DNA of 12,894 bases. Origin: Treponema sp. UBA1233 (GTDB taxonomy: Bacteria > Spirochaetota > Spirochaetia > Treponematales > Treponemataceae). Below the pieces are notes generated by a model. That model ran no database searches, was not told where the DNA came from, and saw only the letters and a list, made by a program, of their open reading frames with translations. The stretch is from the NCBI GenBank assembly GCA_002309305.1, contig DBWR01000001.1, positions 1-12,894 on the forward strand, given 5' to 3'. Made by a program: the position numbers and the translations under genes. Shown in pieces: positions 6,548 through 12,894 of this stretch. Every line of letters starts with the position of its first letter. Within the stretch, counting starts at the first letter, position 1.

Positions 6548-6576
6548 TTGAATTTATCCACAAAATCCGCTATACT
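6548..6576 (+). promoter_or_regulatory. mnmG promoter, placing transcription start at the ATG
   Basis: TTGAAT (6548-6553) and TATACT (6571-6576) are 17 bp apart. Only six bases (6577-6582) separate the -10 from the ATG at 6583, so the expected start site is the A of the ATG. No Shine-Dalgarno lies in front of that ATG. The spacer holds a DnaA-box sequence at 6554-6562. Confidence 0.65.
6554..6562 (+). promoter_or_regulatory. DnaA-box consensus inside the mnmG promoter
   Basis: TTATCCACA is a perfect match to the classical DnaA box and lies between the -35 and -10 of mnmG. A given 9-mer is expected about 0.1 times on both strands of a window this size at equal base composition. I found no other perfect box, so it does not look like an origin. 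DnaA control of the promoter is possible. Confidence 0.45.
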
Positions 6577-6582
6577 CTGCTC

Positions 6583-8655
6583 ATGTCGTTTTATGAATCA
6601 TTTGATGTCGCCGTTGTTGGGGCGGGGCATGCGGGAATAGAGGCATCTCTTGCCTGTGCGCACATGGGCTTAAAGACAGTTTTGATTACACAGTCTCTGG
6701 ATGCGGTTGCAAGAATGAGCTGTAATCCTTCTATCGGTGGAATCGCAAAGGGAAACATCGTCCGTGAGATTGATGCCCTTGGCGGAACCATGGCAAAGCT
6801 GATTGACCGTTCAATGATTCAGTACAGGCTTCTTAACAGGAGCAGGGGACCGGCGGTACAGGCACCACGTTCTCAGGCGGACAAGGTTTTGTATTCACAG
6901 CTTGCACGTAAAACCGTTGAAACCACAGAAAACCTTAGCACTCTTATGGATACGGTCGTCGACATACTTACAACATCTTCTTCAACTCCATTGCCGCAAA
7001 ACTCAGAACCTCAGGCAGAAGTCGGAAGCATACCAGGGGAAAAAAGAATTGATTCAACTTACAAATATGCAACGGCCGCATCAAAAAGTTCAATGAGGCA
7101 GAAGGTCATCGGCCTTGTGACAGAACGCGGACGAATCATACCTGTGCGTTCAATTGTATTGACCACGGGCACATTTTTGGGTGGACGCATTTTTATCGGC
7201 GAATACGATGCTCCTTGTGGCCGTCTGGGGGAAGCGGGTGCGTTTGGTCTTACCGAAAGCCTGAACCGTCTTGGCTTTACAACGGGCAGGTTAAAGACTG
7301 GAACTCCACCAAGAATACTCAGGCACACTGTTGATTTTTCCCAGCTTGAAATACAGGACGGGGATGAAGAAGTCATTCCATTCAGTTTTGATGATGAAAA
7401 AGTTGAACGCCCCATGGTTCCATGCCATATGGTCTACACGAACGAGCGTACGCACGAAATAATCAGGAACAACATTTCTCGTTCTCCGCTGTACTCGGGA
7501 AAGATTCATGGAGTGGGACCTCGGTATTGCCCTTCCATCGAAGACAAGGTAATGCGTTTTCCGGAAAGGGAGAGGCATCAGATTTTTGTTGAGCCGGAGG
7601 GACTTGAAACTGACGAGATTTACCTTAACGGTTTGTCATCATCTCTGCCGGAAGAAGTTCAGGATGCATTCCTTCGCACGATGACTGGATTTGAAACCTG
7701 TACTGTAAGCCGTCCGGGCTATGCGGTTGAATACGATTATGTTGAGCCGACTCAGCTTTTCCCATCCCTTGAGACAAAGAGGGTTGCAGGTCTTTTTAAT
7801 GCGGGGCAGATAAACGGTACCTCCGGATATGAAGAAGCGGCAGGGCAGGGACTTGTTGCGGGAATCAATGCAGGCCTTTATGCAAGAAGCCACATTTCCC
7901 TCTGCGGTCCCTTGTGTAATTCAGATTCAAGTTTGGGTGCTTCTCCTTCTACATGCGAACCGGGACATTTTCAGGCAAAGATGAGCATGACCGACGATGA
8001 CCTGAAGCTGTTTGCGGAAATCTCCGAAAGGGAAACACTTGCTCTGTCAAAGAAAATCGAAAACCAAATGGCAAGCGCCGGATATGATACATTCAATAAG
8101 ATTCCGGAATATGAACCTCTGATTCTTGGTCGTGACGAGGCATACATCGGTGTCCTGATTGACGACCTTGTAACTCTTGGAACAAAGGAACCATACAGGA
8201 TGTTTACGGCCCGTGCAGAATACCGGCTTAAGCTGCGACATGATACCTGCGACAGACGCCTACGGGAAAAGGGATATAAGGTTGGTTTGATAACACAGGC
8301 CCAGATGGAATTGCTTGAAAAAAAATATGAGGCAGTTGATGCTGCGATGAAATATCTTGATTCACATCCAAATGCGGAAAACCCGGGTGACTTTACTGCT
8401 CTTGAATGGACTCTTGCTCAGGAAGACTTCAAGTACCGCTATTACATAGAAAAGCAGGATGCCCGTGTCGCAAAACTTCACCGCATGGAAAATGCAAAGA
8501 TTCCCGCCAATTTTGATTATGGAAAAGTTGTTGCATTGAGTGCGGAAAGCCGTGGCAAATTGGAAAAGGTACGTCCGCTTACCCTTGGCCAGGCATCAAG
8601 AATAAGCGGAATCAGAAACAGCGACATCATGCTCCTGATGGTATACCTTCACTAA
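6583..8655 (+). CDS. mnmG: tRNA uridine-5-carboxymethylaminomethyl modification enzyme MnmG (GidA)
   Basis: 690 residues. With MnmE it installs the carboxymethylaminomethyl group on U34 of tRNAs reading split codon boxes, using FAD, NADH and a folate-derived carbon in the cytosol. Visible motifs: the FAD dinucleotide fold VVGAGHAGIEAS (11-22), CNPSIGG with C47, LKTGTPPR (237-244), CPSIEDK (316-322), NGTSGYEEAAGQG (411-423), ILGRDEAYIGVLIDDLV (514-530), and the C-terminal TLGQASRISGI. It is about 60-70 residues longer than usual because of two extra segments near 131-172 and 436-508. I start at ATG 6583 because only five or six residues should precede the first strand. A TTG at 6529 with GGAG before it would add 18 unrelated-looking residues. 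The gene converges on prfH. Confidence 0.96.
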   Translation: MSFYESFDVAVVGAGHAGIEASLACAHMGLKTVLITQSLDAVARMSCNPSIGGIAKGNIVREIDALGGTMAKLIDRSMIQYRLLNRSRGPAVQAPRSQADKVLYSQLARKTVETTENLSTLMDTVVDILTTSSSTPLPQNSEPQAEVGSIPGEKRIDSTYKYATAASKSSMRQKVIGLVTERGRIIPVRSIVLTTGTFLGGRIFIGEYDAPCGRLGEAGAFGLTESLNRLGFTTGRLKTGTPPRILRHTVDFSQLEIQDGDEEVIPFSFDDEKVERPMVPCHMVYTNERTHEIIRNNISRSPLYSGKIHGVGPRYCPSIEDKVMRFPERERHQIFVEPEGLETDEIYLNGLSSSLPEEVQDAFLRTMTGFETCTVSRPGYAVEYDYVEPTQLFPSLETKRVAGLFNAGQINGTSGYEEAAGQGLVAGINAGLYARSHISLCGPLCNSDSSLGASPSTCEPGHFQAKMSMTDDDLKLFAEISERETLALSKKIENQMASAGYDTFNKIPEYEPLILGRDEAYIGVLIDDLVTLGTKEPYRMFTARAEYRLKLRHDTCDRRLREKGYKVGLITQAQMELLEKKYEAVDAAMKYLDSHPNAENPGDFTALEWTLAQEDFKYRYYIEKQDARVAKLHRMENAKIPANFDYGKVVALSAESRGKLEKVRPLTLGQASRISGIRNSDIMLLMVYLH

Positions 8656-8714
8656 AGTTTAGGATTGATTGCATCAGAAACAAAATGCCGCTATAAAATT
8701 GATTTTATGCCAAA
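8656..8714. other. Convergent mnmG/prfH intergenic region with weak hairpins
   Basis: 59 bp lie between the two stop codons. ATAAAAT (8693-8699) is followed after TG by ATTTTAT (8702-8708), a perfect but all-AT stem with a 2-base loop. GTTTAG (8657-8662) can pair with CTAAAC (8715-8720) across the whole region. Neither looks like a strong intrinsic terminator; a weak bidirectional one is possible. Confidence 0.35.
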
Positions 8715-9365
8715 CTAAACCTTTCTCTGCTTGAACTCAATTCCCTCATAAACACGGATTGGATTACCCCGTTCGAGAGTGCAGTGTTTTTCCCATCTCT
8801 CGCTTTCACGTTCTGAGTTTTCCTCCTTGGTTATCTTCCTCATTCTTTCCTCCAGTTTTCTCCTCGCAATCTCACGGTTCAGATGCTGGGATCTTTCTTC
8901 CGTGGCTGTCACAGAAATCCCGGTGGGAATGTGAATCAGACGAACGCCTGTCTCGACCTTGTTTACGTTCTGGCCTCCGTTTCCGCCTGAGTGGAACCGC
9001 TCCATGCGTATGTCGTTTTCATCAAGGCAGATTTTTTCTTCCGAAAGCTTTTCCACCTGGCTCACGTCAATGAACCAGTTTTTTCTTCCGTGCTTGGGTC
9101 GGAAAGGGCTCCTGCAAATCCAGAGAATGGAGCCACATAAATCTTCCATGCCATCAAAATCAATTTCTGCAATCACCGAGTTGAAGCATTTTTCCTTAAG
9201 CTTTGATTTTGGAATCATTTCCCAGTTTCCGCTTCTATGCCTTTCGATGATTTTCATTCCAGGAAATTCTTTTGCAAGGCATTCAGAAAAAAGTCCCACT
9301 GCAAGCTCACATTCTGCAGGCCCTCGTCCGCTTGAAATCTGCAAAAGGATTTTTCTTTCCATCAT
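8715..9365 (-). CDS. prfH: Release-factor-like ribosome rescue protein PrfH
   Basis: 216 residues, much shorter than RF1/RF2 (about 360). The start SSGRGPAECELAVGLFSE (11-28) is characteristic of PrfH. RSPFRPKH-RKNW (85-97) is a PrfH-type segment where RF2 carries its SPF codon-reading loop. The peptidyl-hydrolase core has SGGNGGQNVNKVETGVR (126-142) with GGQ at 130-132, and a basic C-terminal helix region follows. Known biology: PrfH paired with RtcB releases peptides from ribosomes whose decoding centre has been cut in 16S rRNA, so that RtcB can reseal the RNA. The first ATG overlaps the rtcB stop as ATGA (9362-9365). Its GGAGG Shine-Dalgarno lies inside the last rtcB codons with a 6-nt spacing, so translation is probably coupled. 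A second ATG follows immediately. Confidence 0.93.
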   Translation of the reverse strand: MMERKILLQISSGRGPAECELAVGLFSECLAKEFPGMKIIERHRSGNWEMIPKSKLKEKCFNSVIAEIDFDGMEDLCGSILWICRSPFRPKHGRKNWFIDVSQVEKLSEEKICLDENDIRMERFHSGGNGGQNVNKVETGVRLIHIPTGISVTATEERSQHLNREIARRKLEERMRKITKEENSERESERWEKHCTLERGNPIRVYEGIEFKQRKV

Positions 9366-10522
9366 TCCTCACCTCCTGCCTTAAAATTGTAAACAGGCCG
9401 GATGATTTTTCCCACACTGACGGTTTCCTCGATGGACTCAAGGATTTCTGAAATGGGACGGTAGGCAAAGGGTGCCTCATCCAAAGTTGATTTTCCGATG
9501 CAGCTTGAATAGATTCCCTTCATTGCGGATTTGAACTCGGACACTGTGTGAGTTTTTTTAACGTCCTCCCTTTTTTGAATCCTTCCGGATCCGTGCGGTG
9601 CAGAACAATTCCAATGCTCGTTTCCTCTTCCTTTCCCAAGAATCACTCCGTCACGCATGTTGATGGGAATAATTACACGCTCATCTTTCCTTGCAGATAT
9701 GGCTCCCTTCCTCAAGATACGGCAGTCAAGCTCAGGGCAAAAATCAATGTAGTTGTGGCAGCAGGTCCATTCGTCTTCCATTTTCCATTTCATTCCACGG
9801 CATATTTCATCAATCATAATGCTACGGTTTAGGGAAGCAAAATCCTTTACGATGCCTATGTCGTGAATGTAATCTTCCATCAACTCTCCCTCAAGATAAG
9901 TCATTTCATAAGGTACGTCCTCTCCGCGCTCCTTTAAAATCTTGTGGCCTTCCTTCAGATAGTAATCTGACACCTCACATCCCAAGTGTCTGCTTCCAGA
10001 ATGGATTACAAGATAGGCGTTTTTTTCATCGTCCCTATCCACTTCAATAAAATGGTTTCCTCCTCCCAGAGTCCCAAGTCCAAGAAGAGCACGTGCTGAA
10101 CCATCCTCGTTTTTCCTGAGTTTACTCCAGCAGACCATACGTGTCAAATCAATTTCGACGGCACGCCTGTGAATCTCCTTACGTTTTTCAAAACCCGATG
10201 GAACCCTTTCGCGGATTACAGTGTCCAGTTTTTGAAATTCAGGACGAACCAGCTTCAATTTTGCTATCGATAGCCCGCAGCCAATGTCAATTCCAACAAT
10301 TTCCGGAATGACTCTGTTTGTTATGCTCATTGTAAGTCCAATTGTACAGACTTTTCCCGGATGAACGTCGGGCATGACTCGTATGCTGCTGTTTTTTGAC
10401 GCTTCGTTATCCAAAAGATTCTTCAACTGATGCAGTGCGTATGAATCTACCGCCGTAGCCTCATTATCTGTACAAAAGAGAATGCCAGAGCCAAAAGTGC
10501 CCTGTAATTTTTTTTCGCTCAT
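9362..10522 (-). CDS. rtcB: RtcB-family RNA ligase (RtcB2-type, partner of PrfH)
   Basis: 386 residues. RtcB joins 2',3'-cyclic phosphate or 3'-phosphate ends to 5'-OH ends using GTP and Mn2+. Key elements are present: VMPDVHPGK (49-57), GIDIGCG with D79 and C82, GGGNHFIE with H157, VIHSGSRHLG with H174, HNYID with H256, RKGAISA (271-277), SAPHGSGR with the guanylylated histidine H310, and RPVYNFK near the C-terminus. All expected metal ligands and the nucleophile are therefore intact. Length and linkage to prfH fit the RtcB2 subgroup and not the archease/RtcR-linked RtcB1. AGGAGT precedes the ATG by 5 nt. The inferred target is 16S rRNA cut in the decoding site by colicin E3-like toxins. It follows a long leader with its own promoter. 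Confidence 0.95.
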   Translation of the reverse strand: MSEKKLQGTFGSGILFCTDNEATAVDSYALHQLKNLLDNEASKNSSIRVMPDVHPGKVCTIGLTMSITNRVIPEIVGIDIGCGLSIAKLKLVRPEFQKLDTVIRERVPSGFEKRKEIHRRAVEIDLTRMVCWSKLRKNEDGSARALLGLGTLGGGNHFIEVDRDDEKNAYLVIHSGSRHLGCEVSDYYLKEGHKILKERGEDVPYEMTYLEGELMEDYIHDIGIVKDFASLNRSIMIDEICRGMKWKMEDEWTCCHNYIDFCPELDCRILRKGAISARKDERVIIPINMRDGVILGKGRGNEHWNCSAPHGSGRIQKREDVKKTHTVSEFKSAMKGIYSSCIGKSTLDEAPFAYRPISEILESIEETVSVGKIIRPVYNFKAGGEE

Positions 10523-10740
10523 AATACTCCTGTGCGATTTTTCAGCTGCAAGGAATTCAAAAATCCAGACAGACTGAATTAAATAAAAGTGAAATTAGAT
10601 AAATTGAGTAAAAAAGGGGATTGGTTAAAAAATGTGCGGAACTAAATTTCTGCGGCCAGTCCTCTTTCTGTTCTTGCAATGGGATAAAGATTTTTCATAA
10701 CTGGCCTCCTGAAATAAAAAATAACGCTCCATACGGAACT
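10523..10740 (-). promoter_or_regulatory. Leader of the rtcB-prfH transcript
   Basis: About 218 nt from the predicted start (near 10740) to the rtcB ATG. It contains a small ORF (10642-10698), two possible hairpins and a pyrimidine-rich stretch. RNA stem 1 pairs GGCCAGT (10706-10700), which overlaps the last two Gs of the small ORF's AGGAGG, with ACTGGCC (10660-10654) inside that ORF; the match is 7 of 7 with a 39-nt loop. Stem 2 is weak: GCAGAA/TTCCGC (10653-10636) with one mismatch, followed by a T6 run (10632-10627), like a poor attenuator. AATTCA/TGAATT also flank the last third. No sigma-54 promoter or rtcR-like regulator is present. Confidence 0.45.
10642..10698 (-). CDS. Small leader ORF of 18 codons upstream of rtcB-prfH
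   Basis: The encoded peptide is MKNLYPIARTERGLAAEI, ending at TAG (10642-10644). A perfect AGGAGG lies 6 nt before the ATG, the best ribosome-binding site in the window, and a strong promoter starts the transcript about 42 nt upstream. I recognise no homologue. The reasons to think it is translated are the ribosome-binding site and the position. The reason to doubt it is its length. It could be a regulatory leader peptide for the ribosome-repair operon, a small independent peptide, or a chance reading frame. An overlapping frame starting at 10732 has no ribosome-binding site and is less likely. Confidence 0.45.
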   Translation of the reverse strand: MKNLYPIARTERGLAAEI

Positions 10741-10746
10741 TGAACC

Positions 10747-10775
10747 AATATAGAATTATTTTAAAAATATGTCAA
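10747..10775 (-). promoter_or_regulatory. Strong promoter of the rtcB-prfH operon
   Basis: On the minus strand, consensus TTGACA (10770-10775) and TATATT (10747-10752) are exactly 17 bp apart. This is one of the closest matches to the housekeeping consensus in the window and argues for constitutive or leader-controlled expression of the repair operon. Confidence 0.78.
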
Positions 10776-10792
10776 GCGAAAAAGTGTAAAGT

Positions 10793-10902
10793 GAAAAACT
10801 GAAAGTTGAAAGGAAATCAGTGCATCGAATGAAAATTGATTGTCATCAGAATGAAAATAACCAATTACACTCAATCGTTTCACATTTCATCTTTCAGTTT
10901 TC
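10793..10902. repeat. Long imperfect inverted repeat between pepF and the rtcB promoter
   Basis: The left arm 10793-10811 and right arm 10885-10902 pair over 18 positions with one mismatch and one bulged A; the core ACTGAAAG is present in both orientations. The 73-bp loop contains a 10-bp direct repeat GAATGAAAAT at 10827-10836 and 10849-10858. In the pepF transcript the arms would form a long AT-rich stem just after the stop codon, but no T-tract follows directly. It may act as a 3' mRNA-protecting stem or mark an old insertion. Confidence 0.6.
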
Positions 10903-10908
10903 GGCGGA

Positions 10909-12714
10909 CTAAAGTATTTCCTCCAGCTCTGAGACAAGAGACGCGAATGTATCAAGTGCGGCCTGTACTGGTTCCGTGCTTGTCATGTCCACACCCGCAA
11001 CCTTTAGGCTTTCAATAGGATATCGTGAACCGCCACTCTTCAGGAACTTAAAGTAATCGTCCCTTTCCTTTTCACCGCCTGTGGTAACACGTTTGGCAAG
11101 TGCAAGGGATGCGGAAATTCCTGTGGCATACTTGTAGACGTAGAATGCATTGTAGAAGTGTGGGATGCGGAGTCCTTCCATGTCGCTGGATTTTTCAAAA
11201 TGCATTTCAGGTCCAAAGTAAAGTTCAAGAAGCTCACGGTAAATTGAACGGATGCTGTCGGTTGTAAGGGGAATGCCCTGTTCAACATTCTGGTGGGTCT
11301 TAAGCTCAAACTCTGCGAACATGGTCTGACGGTGAAGGGTGGCAAGGATGTCGTTTGCCCTCATTGAAAGAAGGTATTTTACAAGTTCCTTGTTGCCCTT
11401 TTCCTTTGCGTCCTTTAGAAGATATTCAAATACAAGTTCCTCGTTGAATGTGGATGCAACTTCCGCCTCAAAAATCGTGTACTCGTAGCACATGAACGGA
11501 TTGTTGTGGACGCTGTACCATGAATGCATGGAGTGTCCGCCCTCGTGTGCCATGGTGTAAACGTCGCGGAGTGTCTCGTCATCGTAATTCAGGAGGATGT
11601 ATGGATAACCCCTGTAGCAGCCGGAAGAAAATGCTCCGGAATTCTTTCCCTTGTTTTCATAGCGGTCTGCCCATCCGTTCAAAAGTCCATTGCACAGTGT
11701 GTCGGTATATTCTTTTCCCAAAACAGCCAGTGCCTTGCGTACGATTTCTACAGATTCCTCGTAAGTGATGTGTGTCTTGACTGATTTTACAAGCGGAACA
11801 TAGACATCGTAATGCCTGAGCTCGTCAACTCCAAGCACCCTTTTCCTGAGTGAATAAAAGCGGTGGAGCGGATCAAGGTTCTTGTGTACCGTTTCGATTA
11901 AGTTTGTGTATACTTCCTGTGGAACCTTGTTTCCGTAGAGTGCGGCTTCCAGAGTTGATTTGTATCCACGTGCGCGTGAATGGAACACGTCGTTTGCAAC
12001 TGAACCTGAATAAAGGGCTGCAATCGTGTTTGCGTGCCCCTCGTACACAGCATAGAATTTTTCGTATGCCTCTTTGCGGACTTCGCGATTTTGGTTTTCA
12101 AGGAAATTGCTCCATGTTCCGTGTGTCAGCGGCAGATCTTTTCCGTCAACTTTTACGGTTCCAAAATTCATGTCCACATCATTCAAGAGGCTGAATGCTG
12201 AACTTGCTGTTTGTCCCGATTCAGATTGAAGTGCCAGAAGCTTTTCTTCCTTTTCTGAAAGCACGTATGGTTTCCTGTGGAGGAGCTTTTTGACGTAAAT
12301 CTTAAAGTCCTTGAACTCATCGCCTTCAATCCAGGTGTTGATTTTGTCATCAGGAATTGAAAGGAGCTCTGGGACATAAAAGCTGCTTGCCGCACCCGCC
12401 TGAGTGTAGGCCATCATCGCGCGGTTTACCATGTCCTGTGCCTTGCTGTCGCTCTGGTCTGATTCATTAATCAGGTTTGCATAGTGGTAGACGTTTTCCA
12501 AAAGCATGTCCAGTGCCTGATCCGCTTCTAGGGCTTCAAGCAGAACTTCCTTGCTTTCTCCAAGCCTTCCCTTAAACGAAGCGAGTTTTTCCGTTGCGGC
12601 GGGAATTGCCTTTAGGTCCGCTTCCCATTCATCATCTGATTTGTAAATCGAAGAAAGGTCCCACTTGTATTCCGCGGGCACATCCTTTCGTAATGGTATA
12701 GTTTCTTTGCTCAT
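10909..12714 (-). CDS. pepF: Oligoendopeptidase F, M3 family zinc metallopeptidase
   Basis: 601 residues, the normal length for PepF. The N-terminus has the family opening VPAEYKWDLSSIYKSDDEWE (12-31), followed by a helical region. The zinc site is MAHEGGHSMHSW (388-399) with H390, E391 and H394. The probable third ligand is E418 in FEAEVASTFNEELVFEYLL. SGAFSSGCYRGYPYILLNY (359-377) and PHFYNAFYVYKYATG near the C-terminus are also typical. It cleaves oligopeptides of roughly 7-17 residues in the cytosol, recycling peptides. The ATG at 12714 has no Shine-Dalgarno; instead a -10 element ends 6 nt before it, so the mRNA is probably leaderless. The gene appears monocistronic. Its stop is followed by the long inverted repeat and then the rtcB promoter. 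Confidence 0.96.
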   Translation of the reverse strand: MSKETIPLRKDVPAEYKWDLSSIYKSDDEWEADLKAIPAATEKLASFKGRLGESKEVLLEALEADQALDMLLENVYHYANLINESDQSDSKAQDMVNRAMMAYTQAGAASSFYVPELLSIPDDKINTWIEGDEFKDFKIYVKKLLHRKPYVLSEKEEKLLALQSESGQTASSAFSLLNDVDMNFGTVKVDGKDLPLTHGTWSNFLENQNREVRKEAYEKFYAVYEGHANTIAALYSGSVANDVFHSRARGYKSTLEAALYGNKVPQEVYTNLIETVHKNLDPLHRFYSLRKRVLGVDELRHYDVYVPLVKSVKTHITYEESVEIVRKALAVLGKEYTDTLCNGLLNGWADRYENKGKNSGAFSSGCYRGYPYILLNYDDETLRDVYTMAHEGGHSMHSWYSVHNNPFMCYEYTIFEAEVASTFNEELVFEYLLKDAKEKGNKELVKYLLSMRANDILATLHRQTMFAEFELKTHQNVEQGIPLTTDSIRSIYRELLELYFGPEMHFEKSSDMEGLRIPHFYNAFYVYKYATGISASLALAKRVTTGGEKERDDYFKFLKSGGSRYPIESLKVAGVDMTSTEPVQAALDTFASLVSELEEIL

Positions 12715-12720
12715 GGTGTT

Positions 12721-12729
12721 AGTTTATCA
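12721..12729 (-). promoter_or_regulatory. Extended -10 promoter of pepF, leaderless
   Basis: On the minus strand, TGA followed by TAAACT (12729-12721) forms an extended -10. Six bases (12720-12715) separate it from the ATG. The -35 region is weak. The geometry is the same as at mnmG: a TAnACT hexamer, six bases, then ATG, with no ribosome-binding site. Confidence 0.5.
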
Positions 12730-12894
12730 CAACTAGGACTTTTTGCATATACCCAAGAGGAGGTGTGGAAGGCAAGTGCAAAGATTAATAAAATTATAAA
12801 TTTATATATTTATTGAGGAAGCACTTCCATTTTTGCAGAAATTATACATGAAATAATACAAAAAATGTGCTCCCATCGGAGTCTGCCCCACAAC
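12730..12894. other. Right-edge non-coding stretch with operator-like palindrome
   Basis: No convincing gene. GGAAG-CA-CTTCC (12817-12828) is a perfect interrupted palindrome. GCACTTCCA (12821-12829) is also inverted at 12766-12779 with a 4-bp insertion, and the two flank a very AT-rich core (12781-12815). Near the edge, CTCC (12870-12873) and GGAG (12878-12881) with A6 at 12860-12865 could form a weak minus-strand terminator for a gene lying beyond the window. Short open frames at the edge are too short to judge. Confidence 0.35.

Noticed and set aside
6529..6582. TTG start for mnmG at 6529
   Set aside because: GGAG is nearby, but the added 18 residues are unlike the family and the best promoter starts transcription at 6583.
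6481..6600. oriC next to mnmG
   Set aside because: There is only one DnaA box and no cluster, AT-rich unwinding region or dnaA gene in the window.
10627..10732. Overlapping 35-codon frame starting at 10732 in the rtcB leader
   Set aside because: It has no ribosome-binding site and starts about 8 nt from the predicted transcript end. The 18-codon frame has a perfect site.
12794..12894. Short open frames at the right edge on the minus strand
   Set aside because: About 16-30 codons each with no recognisable motif; this may be the end of an outside gene but cannot be judged.
1..12894. CRISPR array, insertion sequence or prophage genes
   Set aside because: No regularly spaced short repeats, transposase, integrase or phage-like reading frames were seen.

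Overview
The window looks like chromosomal DNA of a spirochaete close to Treponema, probably a gut or rumen species. This is an inference from the gene content, for example a single-domain lipoprotein GH10 xylanase and a membrane sensor with an ECF-S-like N-terminus, and from the AT-rich intergenic DNA; there is no rRNA or other direct marker. Most genes lie on the minus strand. The exceptions are the purM fragment, tRNA-Asn with its repeats, and mnmG.

Left part (1-2319): the 3' end of purM converges on a secreted protein with a C-terminal discoidin-like, glycan-binding-type domain. Next comes tRNA-Asn(GTT) with a good promoter and a GAAA-loop terminator. After it, a unit of about 198 bp that begins with the tRNA 3' end is repeated in tandem. 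It carries a second terminator-like hairpin and two copies of a GC-rich module. Hairpins in the two copies differ by paired, compensatory base changes, so this looks like a selected structure and not filler. A truncated HEPN-like remnant abuts the second copy.

Middle part (2319-6432, minus strand): an ECF transporter S component; then a sensor-like membrane protein that ends at its HAMP region with no output domain; then a lipoprotein GH10 endo-xylanase; then a PAP2-family membrane phosphatase. The last three are separated by only 14 and 19 bp and have a promoter in front of the sensor gene, so they look like one transcription unit.

Right part (6529-12894): mnmG (gidA) runs divergently from the ECF gene. 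Its promoter places the transcription start at the ATG and has a perfect DnaA-box sequence between -35 and -10. Converging on it is an rtcB-prfH operon with an ATGA overlap: an RNA ligase and a release-factor-like protein that together match the known bacterial system for rescuing and resealing ribosomes cut in 16S rRNA. It has a strong promoter and a roughly 220-nt leader holding an 18-codon ORF with a perfect Shine-Dalgarno and possible regulatory hairpins. Further right is pepF (oligoendopeptidase F), which like mnmG lacks a Shine-Dalgarno and has a -10 exactly 6 nt before its ATG.

Best candidates for something undescribed: the RtcB-PrfH leader with its small ORF, the tRNA-Asn-linked structured tandem repeat, and the shared leaderless architecture of mnmG and pepF.
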